Notes: generated by a model not told the origin, from the letters alone. Shown: positions 1-8,096, counted from the first letter of the stretch. The stretch: 29,333 bases of DNA from UBA9988 sp964574105 (GCA_964574105.1 CAZNKH010000008.1:1-29333), one strand, 5' to 3'. Program-made: numbers and translations.

Positions 1-974
1 ACCACAATGAGTGAGGGGTACTGCCACTCGCGATGCATAAGTCGACGGGTGAGTACTTCTCTCAATGCGCCAGTATCGTCATTTCTTTGTGCACGGAGTT
101 TAAACTTGCGGTACTCGCCTTTTGCAAGAAGACCACCCTCCATTACCACCATTACTCCAACAAGAGAGGTACCGGAGATATGGGAGATATCATACGATTC
201 AATTCTTAGCACAGAGGAACCAGTCTTTTGTCGTTTAAGAAGTGAGACATCGTGGATGTGCGAGAGAGAAAAGAGTTGATCGCGTAGGCGCGCCGCCTCT
301 TCAAAATTCTTTTTCTGTGCAGCGATCTGCATCTCGCGAGTCAAGATACGGATAAGCTCGTTTTTTTTGCCTTTGAAAAAAAGTTTAAGATGGTGAATGT
401 TGCGCGCATAGGTACACTTGGTGACGCGTCCGTCACAGACACCGGGGCATAGGCCAAGTTGCGCATTGAAGCACGATTTTCCACTCATAGGAGCACAAGA
501 GTCCCGATAGGGAAAAATCTTGCGAATAATGCTCATTGCCTCTTTTAATTCTCCTCCATGAGGAAACGGTCCCATTTGAAATTGGATAGGTTCTTCAAAG
601 AATGGAAGATCTTTAGCCCGCACCGTAAGTATGCGAGGGTAGTCCTCCTTGGTAATAAGGACATAGTTCCAGCTCTTGTCGTCCTTAGCATCCACATTAT
701 ATGGAGGCTGGTGTCGTTTAATGAGTTCCGCTTCTACAATGAGTGCTTCTAAAACGGAGTCTGTTTGTTGAAACTCCACCGTGTCGGCCGTCTCCATCAT
801 ATGGAGGATGCGTTGACCCCGTGATTCAACAATATTCTTGTTGAAATAGCTTTGGACTCTGCTTTTAAGTGAGGTGGCTTTGCCGATATAGAGAATCCGC
901 TTCCCCTCTTTAAACAGATACACCCCTGGCGCATCCGGCAACTTCAGTCTTTTAAGCTCTTGACTTTTCATCAT
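1..974 (-). CDS. uvrC: UvrABC excinuclease subunit C, 3' part cut by window edge
   Basis: UvrC makes both incisions beside a lesion handed over by UvrB in cytoplasmic nucleotide excision repair. My translation of the minus strand gives about 324 N-terminal residues, and the reading frame is open to base 1. A GIY-YIG nuclease domain comes first (PGVYLF ... ILYIGKA, residues ~14-35). A Cys cluster with spacing C-x7-C-x7-C-x3-C lies near residues 158-178, matching the place where UvrC proteins carry an Fe-S cluster. A UVR (UvrB-binding) helix pair follows around 215-250 (NFEEAARLRDQL), then the start of the RNase H-like nuclease domain (SYDISH). The two adjacent ATGs are at 974 and 971; a TATACT box ends 4 nt before the first, with no Shine-Dalgarno. 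It is divergent from the gene at 1028. The family is certain; only the C-terminus is missing. Confidence 0.97.
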   Translation of the reverse strand, partial: MMKSQELKRLKLPDAPGVYLFKEGKRILYIGKATSLKSRVQSYFNKNIVESRGQRILHMMETADTVEFQQTDSVLEALIVEAELIKRHQPPYNVDAKDDKSWNYVLITKEDYPRILTVRAKDLPFFEEPIQFQMGPFPHGGELKEAMSIIRKIFPYRDSCAPMSGKSCFNAQLGLCPGVCDGRVTKCTYARNIHHLKLFFKGKKNELIRILTREMQIAAQKKNFEEAARLRDQLFSLSHIHDVSLLKRQKTGSSVLRIESYDISHISGTSLVGVMVVMEGGLLAKGEYRKFKLRAQRNDDTGALREVLTRRLMHREWQYPSLIV

Positions 975-988
975 GCACAGTATATAAT
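960..988 (+). promoter_or_regulatory. sigma-70-type promoter for the gene at 1028
   Basis: TTGACT (960-965), 17-nt spacer, TATAAT (983-988). This is one of the best matches to the housekeeping consensus in the window. It overlaps the 5' end of divergent uvrC, so the two promoters share about 30 bp. Confidence 0.75.
979..984 (-). promoter_or_regulatory. -10 box of uvrC, probably leaderless
   Basis: TATACT on the minus strand lies 4 nt before the first ATG (7 nt before the second). A weak -35 (TGTACT) sits 17 nt upstream. Transcription would begin at about the start codon. It overlaps the divergent plus-strand promoter. Confidence 0.45.
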
Positions 989-1027
989 AATAGATAGGTA
1001 AAGTACATCTTGAAAAAGAGGAGAAAA

Positions 1028-1450
1028 ATGATGAGTTTTTTCAGAGCTGTGTATCTCGCAATCCAAAGCATCTTCGGTCTCTCTGCGACAAAACGCTCCG
1101 AGTTCTGTGATGCGAACATCCACGACATCCCCGCCTTTGCTCCATCAACTCCGGTGTCTATCGGATCAGGAGATGAGCAACACTACAAACCCAAGAGACA
1201 GAACAATACGCTCTCGGGACTGGAGTGCACGCAAGTGGGAGAAATCATCATCATTGAATGTGCCAATAGAAGCAACTATCGCCAGGTGACCCGAGCAATC
1301 GATCGGGTTTGCGGAGCTAGAAAGAGAGGCATTGACCACCTCCGCAAAGTGAGGATGAAGACGGTGCTTGTTCATGAACGGGATATTAGAATGATAGAGA
1401 GTGCGCTCAAAGGTGCTTCTTACCATGAACTCCGCCGTCTTGCCGAATAG
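1028..1450 (+). CDS. hypothetical protein divergent from uvrC
   Basis: I do not recognise this protein of about 140 residues. A TTG lies further upstream in frame at 1010, but AGAGGAG (1017-1023) sits 4 nt before the ATG at 1028 and 7 nt before the ATG at 1031, so one of these is the likely start. The N-terminus (SFFRAVYLAIQSIFGL) could be a short amphipathic or membrane-anchoring helix. The middle is polar and low in structure. The C-terminal ~75 residues look like a compact alpha/beta domain with a beta strand (GEIIIIECA) and a final basic helical stretch (ASYHELRRLAE). It has its own promoter (960-988) and a strong terminator (1468-1500), so it is a single-gene unit. It lies between uvrC and uvrA but runs on the opposite strand; a role in DNA repair is not shown. 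Confidence 0.7.
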   Translation: MMSFFRAVYLAIQSIFGLSATKRSEFCDANIHDIPAFAPSTPVSIGSGDEQHYKPKRQNNTLSGLECTQVGEIIIIECANRSNYRQVTRAIDRVCGARKRGIDHLRKVRMKTVLVHERDIRMIESALKGASYHELRRLAE

Positions 1451-1467
1451 CACAGCCTTTGCCGTTA

Positions 1468-1500
1468 CCCCGTCCTGCTACCACAGGACGGGGTTTTTTT
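1468..1500 (+). terminator. rho-independent terminator
   Basis: Ten-bp perfect stem (CCCCGTCCTG / CAGGACGGGG, 1468-1477 and 1484-1493), 6-nt loop, then seven T residues. It ends the gene at 1028-1450. Confidence 0.9.
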
Positions 1501-1514
1501 AAACAAATTTTGTC

Positions 1515-1547
1515 CAAAATATTAAACACCAAGTGTTTAATATTTTG
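1515..1547 (-). terminator. AT-rich hairpin terminator after uvrA
   Basis: A perfect 15-bp stem (1515-1529 with 1533-1547) with a 3-nt loop, starting 2 nt after the uvrA stop codon. The T-rich arm itself acts as the U-tract in the minus direction. With the hairpin at 1468 it insulates the two converging units. Confidence 0.75.
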
Positions 1548-1549
1548 TA

Positions 1550-4084
1550 TTATCTCTTTGTTCTTAATGCGTGTTTCAAATACTCACCCGTGTACGATTT
1601 TGGATTATTTGCTATGTCTTCTGGTGTGCCCTTTGCAATCACCTTCCCTCCCCCATCACCTCCTTCCGGCCCCATATCAATCACCCAATCGGCACACTTA
1701 ATCACTTCCATATTGTGTTCAATAACCACTACCGAGTTACCACGCTCAATGAGTCTAGTCAGAATCTCAAGAAGATGGCGCACATCCTCGTAGTGCAATC
1801 CTACCGTGGGTTCATCAAGAAGGTAGATTGTTTTTGAAGTAAGCGGACGGTAGAGTTCGCTCGCAATCTTCATCCGTTGTGCCTCACCGCCAGAGAGTGA
1901 GGTGGCAGACTGCCCCAGTTTGAGATAACCGAGTCCTACTTCTAATAAGGTCTGCAAGCGGTCGTTAATAGCAGGAATATCTTTGAAGAATGCGCAGGCC
2001 TCTTCAATCGTCATATCCAGCACTTCATAAATATTCTTTTTTTGATAGCGTACTTCCAAAGTCTCTTTTTGAAAGCGCTTCCCCATACAGATATTGCATG
2101 GAACATAGACGGTGGGAAGAAAGTGCATCTCGACCGCGAGTACCCCATTTCCTTGGCAGGCTTCACAGCGACCACCCTTCACATTAAAGGAGAAGCGCCC
2201 CGGACCCCAACCGCGTACGCGTGCAAGTTCACTTGATGTAAAGAGATCACGAATGTGTGTAAAAGCTCCCGTGTAGGTGGCAGGATTAGAGCGAGGAGTA
2301 CGCCCAATAGGGCTTTGGTCTACAAGGATGTAACGACTGAGATATTCGGTACCGAGAAACTGAGCACAGTTAAAGACTTTGTTAGAGCGGTAACGACGAT
2401 CAAAGCGCGCAGAGAGATTCTCGTGAAGAACATCGTAGAGCAGAGTTGACTTACCCGACCCGGAGACACCGGTGATTGCCACCAACTTTCCCAGCGGTAC
2501 TTCAATATTCTGATTCACTAGATTATGGATTCCTGCACCAATAATCTGTAATGTTCCCTTTTCACCCATGCGTCGCTTTACAGGCACTGCTATCTTTTTT
2601 TCACCACGGAGATACGAGAGCGTCAGTGAATTCCCCCCCTCCTTTTTTTGCGTCAAGAGCTTCTCTGTTTCTTCCGATGCAACCACATGACCTCCGTGCA
2701 CTCCCGCCCCAGGACCAATATCTACTAAATAGTCTGAAGCAAGGATGGTATCCTCATCGTGCTCCACCACAAGGATGGTGTTCCCAAGGTCACGAAGCTC
2801 TTCTAAGGTAGCAATGAGCCGATCATTATCGCGCGCGTGGAGTCCAATAGTTGGTTCATCTAGCACATAGAGCGTGCCAGTTAGGCGAGAGCCGAGTTGA
2901 GAAGCGAGACGAATGCGTTGTGCCTCACCGCCACTTAAGGTATTTGCTCTGCGGCTCAATGCCATATACGAGAGACCCACATTCCACATAAACTCCAAGC
3001 GAGATTCTATTTCTCGAAGTACTGCACTCGCAATTTCTTTATCTTTGGACGAGAGCTTGAGTTTTTTGAAGAAATCGCGCGCATCACGAATAGAGAGGCC
3101 AGAAACATCCACAATATTTTTTCCACCAACCAAAACCTTGAGCGCCTCTGGGCGTAAGCGTGCTCCGCCGCACACCTCACAAGGTTCAGTACTAAAGAGG
3201 TGTTTGGTACCTAAACCATTACAGGACTCACAGGCGCCGTAAGGGGAATTGAAGGAGAAGAGTCGCGGCTCCACTTCAGGATATGAGAAGCCATCATGTG
3301 GACAGGCAAACTTTGAGGAGAAGATGTGCGACTCCTCATTAATAAGCACCCGCACCAGTCCATCAGCTTCAGTGATAGCACGCTCTACCGCTTCAGAGAG
3401 TCGCTCATCCGAACTTTTTTTATCAAGCTTCCAATCCTCCGGACTTAGTTCATCTACAAGTACATCAATATCATGTTTGGTATAGCGACCCAGCACAATG
3501 CGTTCACGCAAGTTTTTTCGTTCGCCATCTACCAGCACTTCACGGTAACCCTTATCAATCAGGTCATAAAGTAACTGGTAATACTCGCCCTTACGACCAC
3601 GCACAATGGGCGCGTAGATGCGGGTAGTGTTGACTCCCTTCCCTATTTTTCCTCTAACAAGCGAGATAATTTCTTCTTTAGAAAGTTTCTGAATCTCGCG
3701 ACCGCAGGTAAGGCAGTGTGGCTTTCCTACACGAGCAAAGAGCACGCGGAGGTAGTCGTAGATCTCGGTGATAGTCGCAACAGTAGAGCGCGGATTGTTT
3801 GAACGCGACTTTTGGTCAATAGAGATTGCTGGAGAAAGACCGCTAATCTCATCCACATCTGGTTTTTGCATCTGACGTAAAAATTGTCGTGCATAGGCAG
3901 AGAGAGACTCTACATAGCGACGCTGACCCTCTGCAAAGATAGTATCAAAAGCAAGAGAGCTTTTACCTGATCCAGAGAGGCCGGTAAACACCACCAACTT
4001 ACCTCGGGGGATCTCTAGGTTGATGTTCTTTAGATTGTGCGTCCGCGCGCCTCTAATAATGATTTTTCCTGTATCGTTTTTCAT
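1550..4084 (-). CDS. uvrA: UvrABC excinuclease subunit A, shortened form
   Basis: UvrA is the dimeric ABC ATPase that finds DNA damage and loads UvrB. Both ATPase modules are visible. Module I has Walker A GLSGSGKS (residues 35-42), signature LSGGEAQRIRLAS and Walker B YVLDEPTIGLH. Module II has GVSGSGKST, LSGGEAQRMKIAS and YLLDEPTVGLH. The UvrB-binding region after Walker A I and the module II zinc finger (CEAC ... CNIC) are present. At 844 residues it is about 100 shorter than usual (~940). The loss lies between CESCNGLG and CEVCGGARL, where only about ten residues remain instead of roughly 120. The first module-I zinc pair also reads C-P-H-D instead of C-x2-C. No Shine-Dalgarno is seen before the ATG. 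The function is certain; the trimming may be lineage-typical. Confidence 0.98.
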   Translation of the reverse strand: MKNDTGKIIIRGARTHNLKNINLEIPRGKLVVFTGLSGSGKSSLAFDTIFAEGQRRYVESLSAYARQFLRQMQKPDVDEISGLSPAISIDQKSRSNNPRSTVATITEIYDYLRVLFARVGKPHCLTCGREIQKLSKEEIISLVRGKIGKGVNTTRIYAPIVRGRKGEYYQLLYDLIDKGYREVLVDGERKNLRERIVLGRYTKHDIDVLVDELSPEDWKLDKKSSDERLSEAVERAITEADGLVRVLINEESHIFSSKFACPHDGFSYPEVEPRLFSFNSPYGACESCNGLGTKHLFSTEPCEVCGGARLRPEALKVLVGGKNIVDVSGLSIRDARDFFKKLKLSSKDKEIASAVLREIESRLEFMWNVGLSYMALSRRANTLSGGEAQRIRLASQLGSRLTGTLYVLDEPTIGLHARDNDRLIATLEELRDLGNTILVVEHDEDTILASDYLVDIGPGAGVHGGHVVASEETEKLLTQKKEGGNSLTLSYLRGEKKIAVPVKRRMGEKGTLQIIGAGIHNLVNQNIEVPLGKLVAITGVSGSGKSTLLYDVLHENLSARFDRRYRSNKVFNCAQFLGTEYLSRYILVDQSPIGRTPRSNPATYTGAFTHIRDLFTSSELARVRGWGPGRFSFNVKGGRCEACQGNGVLAVEMHFLPTVYVPCNICMGKRFQKETLEVRYQKKNIYEVLDMTIEEACAFFKDIPAINDRLQTLLEVGLGYLKLGQSATSLSGGEAQRMKIASELYRPLTSKTIYLLDEPTVGLHYEDVRHLLEILTRLIERGNSVVVIEHNMEVIKCADWVIDMGPEGGDGGGKVIAKGTPEDIANNPKSYTGEYLKHALRTKR

Positions 4085-4143
4085 ACCATAAACTGCCCCC
4101 AGATTGATCTCTAGGGGATAACTATTGCCATCCTAGCACAACA

Positions 4144-4278
4144 CTACGGGGTGTCTACGGCAAGACTTCCCGTTAGGTACGGCACAGTTAGATAGGTCTT
4201 TCCCAATACTACCCCCGCAGTCATGGCAAAAAAGAATATAAAAACAAGGATAACAAGCGTGGGCGCTGTGTATTGCAT
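4144..4278 (-). CDS. tiny single-span membrane protein
   Basis: A 44-residue frame starting MQYTAPTLVILVFIFFF, followed by AMTAGVVLGKTYLTVPYL and ending LAVDTP. About 20 hydrophobic residues near the N-terminus form one clear membrane helix, with a short polar tail. It begins 12 nt after the stop of the neighbouring small gene (4291-4416) on the same strand, so the two look co-transcribed. No clear Shine-Dalgarno; coupling to the gene before it is possible. I do not recognise the family. A chance frame of this size with a clean helix, right behind another plausible small gene, is possible but less likely. Confidence 0.5.
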   Translation of the reverse strand: MQYTAPTLVILVFIFFFAMTAGVVLGKTYLTVPYLTGSLAVDTP

Positions 4279-4290
4279 AGGAAATGCGTA

Positions 4291-4416
4291 TTACTCTACA
4301 ATATTTGCCGCCGTCTCTCTCGCTGATACATCACGAATATCGAGCACATATGGGGCAATAGACATACCGGTTGCAATGGAGAGAAGTGCCACGGATGCCA
4401 AAAGCATCTTTCTCAT
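4291..4416 (-). CDS. tiny exported or membrane-anchored protein
   Basis: A 41-residue frame starting MRKMLLASVALLSIATG and continuing MSIAPYVLDIRDVSARET. The start is set by a strong GGAGGAG 5 nt before the ATG at 4416; an in-frame ATG at 4452 would add 12 charged residues but would place that Shine-Dalgarno inside the gene. The first ~21 residues look like a signal peptide or a membrane anchor (basic start, hydrophobic core, small residues before APY), leaving about 20 acidic-polar residues outside. A TATACT -10-like box lies upstream of 4452. It sits between uvrB and uvrA and is followed closely by a second tiny membrane gene. Family not recognised. Confidence 0.55.
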   Translation of the reverse strand: MRKMLLASVALLSIATGMSIAPYVLDIRDVSARETAANIVE

Positions 4417-4514
4417 CTTCTCCTCCTGCCGGTCGTTCCGCTTCTTACTCATAACAAAAAAAATTACTGGTAATACAAAAAGTATAACATAGGGATATCA
4501 GTACTGCCTGTTGA

Positions 4515-6521
4515 TTATTTCCCCTCCAAGGTACGGATCTCGTCGCGAAGGATTGCTGCGGTCTCAAAATCTAACTTTTTTACTGCCTCATTCATTTGAC
4601 GCACCTTCTCGCGAATGAGTTTTTTCTTATCCTTGCCAAATACTTTTTTATCTAAGGCAAGTTCCGCCAAGATCGTCTTGTCATGCAATCTCTCAAAGCC
4701 TTCGGTAATATCTCTAATACTTTTACGGATCGTTTGTGGAGTGATTCCGTGCTTTCTGTTATAGGCAAGCTGTATATTACGGCGACGATCGGTCTCATTG
4801 ATGGCACGCTCCATAGATCCCGTGAGTGTGTCTGCGTAGAGAATCACGCGGCCGGCAGCGTTGCGTGCCGCACGCCCAATAGTTTGTATGAGAGAAGTTT
4901 CTGATCGTAAGAAACCTTCCTTATCTGCATCTAAGATACCAATGAAAGAGACTTCAGGAAGGTCTAGTCCCTCGCGCAAGAGATTCACTCCTACCAAGCA
5001 ATCAAAGCCGCCCTCCTCGCTACCGCGTCGAAACTCAGTGAGGAGCTGGATACGATCCAAGGTCTTCACATCACTGTGAAGGTAGCGTGCATTAATAGTG
5101 CGTTCCTTTAGGTAGACGCTCAAGTCTTCTGCCATTTTTTTGGTGAGTGTCGTTACTAAAGCCCGATCCCCTTTCTGCACCGTCTGCACCACCTCGTTTA
5201 TCAGATCCTGTACTTGCCCTGGGTACATTCCTTTTTCAGTAATAGGCCGAATAACTACCTCCGGATCCACTAAGCCGGTGGGACGGATAACTTGTTCGAC
5301 TGTCTGTGCGCTATGTGTGTGCTCGTAATCACCGGGGGTTGCGCTGGTACAGATGAGCTGCCTGATACGCTCCTCAAACTCCACAAAAGTAAGCGGCCTA
5401 TTGTCTCGTGCAGAGGGGAGGCGGAAGCCGTGCTCAATAAGCGTACTCTTACGGCTTTGATCGCCAGCATACATTCCTGCAATCTGCGGGATACTCACAT
5501 GCGATTCATCAATAATGGTAAGAAAATCTTTTCCAAAATAAGAGAGAAGAGTATCGGGCGGAGATCCCGCCGTGCGTCTTGCGAGGTGGCGTGAATAATT
5601 TTCAATACCACTGCAGTAGCCCACCTCGCGGATCATAGCGATGTCGTAAGTGGTACGGCGCTTGAGCCGATCTGCCTCAAGGAGTTTACCTTCTTTTTCA
5701 AATTCTTTCAGTCGCTCATTCAATTCAATCCGTATAGACTTGATTGCCGTCTCGCGCGCTTTTTTTGTAGTAATAAAGTGTTTTGCTGGGAAGATAAAAA
5801 TGCTCTTCTCTTCACGGAGAATGCGGCGAGAGACCGGATCAATGACTGAGATACTCGCAATAATGGAGCCTTCTAGGCGCACACTGTACACAAGTGTCTC
5901 ACCCGTCGGCATGATCTCAACAGTGTTACCCGTGGTGCGGAAGCTCCCTGGTGTGAGATCGGCAGTTGTACGCTCAAAATGGATAGCAACCAAATGTTGG
6001 AGGAGCTCGGCGCGAGAAGAAGTCTCCCCAGTAACCAGTTTCAGGTTCTCGCGTTCGTACTCTTCTGGACTCCCGAGCCCGTAGATACATGAGACGGAAG
6101 CTACAATAATCACATCCTTACGCGTAAGAAGTGCCTGTGTACTAGCATGACGGAGTCGATCAATCTCCTCATTGATGGAGGCATCTTTCTCTATATAGGT
6201 ATCGGTTACAGGAAGATAAGCTTCCGGCTGGTAGTAGTCGTAATAAGAGACAAAGTAGTGCACCGCATTATCGGGAAAAAATTGTTGATACTCTTGTGCA
6301 AGCTGTGCGGCTAAAGTCTTGTTGTGCGCAATAACGAGCGTCGGTTTTTGCACCGCGGCAATCACATTGGCACAGGTGAATGTCTTACCAGAGCCAGTCA
6401 CACCTAAGAGCGTTTGGCAACGATTGCCTTTGTCGAGTCCTTTTAGTAATCGCGCTATCGCCTGTGGCTGGTCACCAGCGGGAGTGAAGGATGATACAAG
6501 TTTAAATGCTCCTGTGGACAT
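4515..6521 (-). CDS. uvrB: UvrABC excinuclease subunit B
   Basis: UvrB is the helicase-like damage verifier that receives DNA from UvrA and recruits UvrC. The 668-residue protein has the usual length. Visible are Walker A LLGVTGSGKTFT (residues ~40-51), the beta-hairpin that probes the helix (YYDYYQPEAYLP), the DEAD-type box IIDESH, helicase motifs QLICTSATPGDYE and LLREGLDLPEVSF, motif VI QTIGRAARN, and a C-terminal UVR domain (LDFETAAILRDEIRTL) that binds UvrC. The ATG at 6521 is preferred over the GTG three bases upstream: a TAATTT box ends exactly 6 nt before it, with no Shine-Dalgarno, suggesting a leaderless transcript. It is followed by two tiny genes and uvrA in the same orientation. 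Confidence 0.98.
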   Translation of the reverse strand: MSTGAFKLVSSFTPAGDQPQAIARLLKGLDKGNRCQTLLGVTGSGKTFTCANVIAAVQKPTLVIAHNKTLAAQLAQEYQQFFPDNAVHYFVSYYDYYQPEAYLPVTDTYIEKDASINEEIDRLRHASTQALLTRKDVIIVASVSCIYGLGSPEEYERENLKLVTGETSSRAELLQHLVAIHFERTTADLTPGSFRTTGNTVEIMPTGETLVYSVRLEGSIIASISVIDPVSRRILREEKSIFIFPAKHFITTKKARETAIKSIRIELNERLKEFEKEGKLLEADRLKRRTTYDIAMIREVGYCSGIENYSRHLARRTAGSPPDTLLSYFGKDFLTIIDESHVSIPQIAGMYAGDQSRKSTLIEHGFRLPSARDNRPLTFVEFEERIRQLICTSATPGDYEHTHSAQTVEQVIRPTGLVDPEVVIRPITEKGMYPGQVQDLINEVVQTVQKGDRALVTTLTKKMAEDLSVYLKERTINARYLHSDVKTLDRIQLLTEFRRGSEEGGFDCLVGVNLLREGLDLPEVSFIGILDADKEGFLRSETSLIQTIGRAARNAAGRVILYADTLTGSMERAINETDRRRNIQLAYNRKHGITPQTIRKSIRDITEGFERLHDKTILAELALDKKVFGKDKKKLIREKVRQMNEAVKKLDFETAAILRDEIRTLEGK

Positions 6522-6527
6522 CACACT

Positions 6528-6533
6528 AAATTA
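6528..6533 (-). promoter_or_regulatory. -10 box of uvrB, probably leaderless
   Basis: TAATTT, 6 nt before the ATG; a TGTCAA -35 lies 17 nt upstream. It is divergent from the plus-strand promoter at 6551. Confidence 0.45.
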
Positions 6534-6550
6534 CCACATCCGTCAACTAA

Positions 6551-6578
6551 TTGACAGAAGTAATACTAGTGCTATGTT
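6551..6578 (+). promoter_or_regulatory. promoter of a candidate small RNA
   Basis: Perfect TTGACA (6551-6556), 16-nt spacer, TATGTT (6573-6578), in the gap between divergent uvrB and convergent tgt. The only transcript it could drive is the structured stretch ending at the terminator at 6659-6692. Confidence 0.6.
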
Positions 6579-6584
6579 TCTTAC

Positions 6585-6692
6585 AGAAGCTCTCTTCGGA
6601 AACTGGGATAGATACGCTCAGATAGTAGCGAGTGCTTATCCCAGCCCGATTAGCTTCGGCGGTCCCATTACAACGAGTGGGACCGCTTTTTT
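6585..6692 (+). ncRNA. candidate structured small RNA, about 108 nt
   Basis: The stretch between a TTGACA promoter and a strong terminator contains no convincing gene. An in-frame ATG falls inside the -10 box, so the 44-codon frame from it would not be fully transcribed. Hairpin 1 pairs CTGGGATA (6603-6610) with TATCCCAG (6637-6644), with an inner CGCT/AGCG pair (6614-6617, 6626-6629). Hairpin 2 is the terminator. I could not match it to 6S, SRP, tmRNA or RNase P RNA. It may instead be a leader or a regulatory RNA acting on uvrB or tgt; this is inference from promoter, folding and lack of coding content. Confidence 0.4.
6659..6692 (+). terminator. strong rho-independent terminator, shared with tgt
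   Basis: Nine-bp perfect stem (GCGGTCCCA 6659-6667, TGGGACCGC 6678-6686), 10-nt loop, six T residues. The tgt stop codon overlaps its T-tract, so it can also end tgt from the other side. Confidence 0.9.
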
Positions 6693-7884
6693 ATTTTTGA
6701 TATATTGAGAAGAATTTTTGTGAGTACTCGGTAAGAGTATCATCAAGAATTGCCACTCGGAGTTCCTCGGTGAGACGAGTGAGAAAGCGGAGGTTATGAA
6801 TAGTAGCAAGTGTACCCGCAAGCATCTCTCTTGCGCGGAAGAGATGCGCAAGATAGGCACGAGTAGTATGTGAACAGGTGTAACAGTCACATCCCTCTTC
6901 AATTGGAGAAAAGTCTCTGCGATACTTCGCATTACCCATATTTATTCTCCCTGCTTTCGTATACAGGGAACCATTCCGTGCATTGCGCGTTGGTGTCACA
7001 CAGTCAAAGAGATCGCATCCTGCCATCACCGCGCGGACAATATCTTCTGGCTCACCAATACCAAGCAGGTGCCGCGGCTTATCTTCAGGAAGTAGTGTGT
7101 TCACCCATGCGACAGCGGTGTCTAAATCATCTTTATTGAAAGAGCCCCCGATGCCAAAGCCATCAAATCCGCCAGATGGCAAACAGAGTTCTTTTAAGTA
7201 TCTCGCGCTCTCTTCTCGTAATGCTTTCACCCTTCCTCCCTGTACAATACCAAAAAGCAACTGATCGCCTCCAAGCTTTCTGTGCTCTATAAGACAGCGT
7301 TTCGCCCATCGATGCGTCCTCTCCATTGCTTCTCTCTGGTAGACATCATCCGCGTTCGGAGAGGTACACTCATCAAAGACAAAGATAATATCTGCTCCCA
7401 ATTGATGCTGTATTTGTATTGATCGCTCAGGTGTAAAGAAATGCTCACTTCCATCCAGATGAGATTTGAAGATCACTCCATCTTCCGTGACAATCGCGAG
7501 AGGAGATTCTTCGGATGACTGAAGTCTGACTTCAGTCATTCCGGATGCTATTTTACTCACTCCTTTTTTATAGGCCGCCCCGAGTGAAAAGGCCTGAAAG
7601 CCGCCTGAATCAGTGATTGTCGGCCCATCCCAGTGCATAAAGGCACCAAGCCCTCCTGCCTCTTCTACTGTCTCTGCGCCGGGCTCCAGATAAAGGTGAT
7701 ATGTATTCCCCAGTACCGCCTGTATACCACTTACCTTCACCTGTTCCGGAGTCAGTGACTTAACCGTTGCCTTAGTTCCTACAGCAACAAAGGTCGGCGT
7801 TGTAATAACGCCATGTGGAGTAGTAAGAGTCCCAGCCCGCGCAAGACTTCTTTTAATTCTTTTTTCTATGCTGAACAATGACAC
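6691..7884 (-). CDS. tgt: tRNA-guanine transglycosylase
   Basis: Tgt swaps guanine 34 of tRNAs with GUN anticodons for a queuine precursor. Visible are the substrate-binding DSGGFQAFSL, the FDECTSP region, the nucleophile motif FDCVTPTRNARNG (Asp), and the zinc site C-x-C-x2-C (CDCYTC) with a downstream His. I start it at the GTG at 7884 (397 residues): a TATAGT box ends 6 nt before it, and homologues begin at about this point (VSLFSIEKRIKR). A longer in-frame start at 7992 would add 36 residues rich in His, Pro and Tyr that do not look like the family and run across the promoter. No queuosine synthesis gene is visible nearby. It is divergent from a short plus-strand gene. Confidence 0.95.
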   Translation of the reverse strand: MSLFSIEKRIKRSLARAGTLTTPHGVITTPTFVAVGTKATVKSLTPEQVKVSGIQAVLGNTYHLYLEPGAETVEEAGGLGAFMHWDGPTITDSGGFQAFSLGAAYKKGVSKIASGMTEVRLQSSEESPLAIVTEDGVIFKSHLDGSEHFFTPERSIQIQHQLGADIIFVFDECTSPNADDVYQREAMERTHRWAKRCLIEHRKLGGDQLLFGIVQGGRVKALREESARYLKELCLPSGGFDGFGIGGSFNKDDLDTAVAWVNTLLPEDKPRHLLGIGEPEDIVRAVMAGCDLFDCVTPTRNARNGSLYTKAGRINMGNAKYRRDFSPIEEGCDCYTCSHTTRAYLAHLFRAREMLAGTLATIHNLRFLTRLTEELRVAILDDTLTEYSQKFFSIYQK

Positions 7885-7890
7885 CTTGCC

Positions 7891-7896
7891 ACTATA
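7891..7896 (-). promoter_or_regulatory. -10 box of tgt, probably leaderless GTG start
   Basis: TATAGT, 6 nt before the GTG at 7884. The -35 is poor. The position argues against the longer upstream starts. Confidence 0.4.
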
Positions 7897-7911
7897 ACAC
7901 AATCGACTAAG

Positions 7912-7940
7912 TTGCATAGAAGATTGATTCATAGTATAAT
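7912..7940 (+). promoter_or_regulatory. promoter of the short gene at 7983
   Basis: TTGCAT (7912-7917), 17-nt spacer, perfect TATAAT (7935-7940). A start at about 7947 would give a leader of ~36 nt carrying a good Shine-Dalgarno. Confidence 0.5.
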
Positions 7941-7982
7941 GCGAGAAGATGTACGAGCGATAAGGATGAGGAGGTAGCCTAT

Positions 7983-8096
7983 GTGATGACACACGCAGGA
8001 GCTGTCCCTTTGGCTCGATTCATAATCATCAGGGAGAGAGGAAACATACGCTCTTCTCCCCTTGCATATTCTCGAGTAAAAGATGGCAACAACTAG
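7983..8096 (+). CDS. short hypothetical protein, 37 residues
   Basis: A small frame beginning GTG ATG ACA (VMTHAGAVPLARFIIIRERG) and ending RVKDGNN. GAGGAGGT (7968-7975) lies 7 nt before the GTG at 7983 and 10 nt before the next ATG; an ATG at 7981 is at once followed by a stop. It has its own promoter (7912-7940) and a strong hairpin terminator (8131-8158), giving a complete small transcription unit between tgt and the ROK gene. The peptide is basic with one short hydrophobic stretch and no clear membrane helix. I do not recognise it. The unit could also be an RNA with an incidental frame. Confidence 0.45.
   Translation: MMTHAGAVPLARFIIIRERGNIRSSPLAYSRVKDGNN

Noticed and set aside
4223..4492. 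Plus-strand frame of 89 codons between uvrA and uvrB
   Set aside because: It lies opposite two better-supported short minus-strand genes and has no promoter or Shine-Dalgarno.
5650..6084. Plus-strand frame of 144 codons opposite uvrB
   Set aside because: Ser/Arg-rich shadow of uvrB codons with no start signals.
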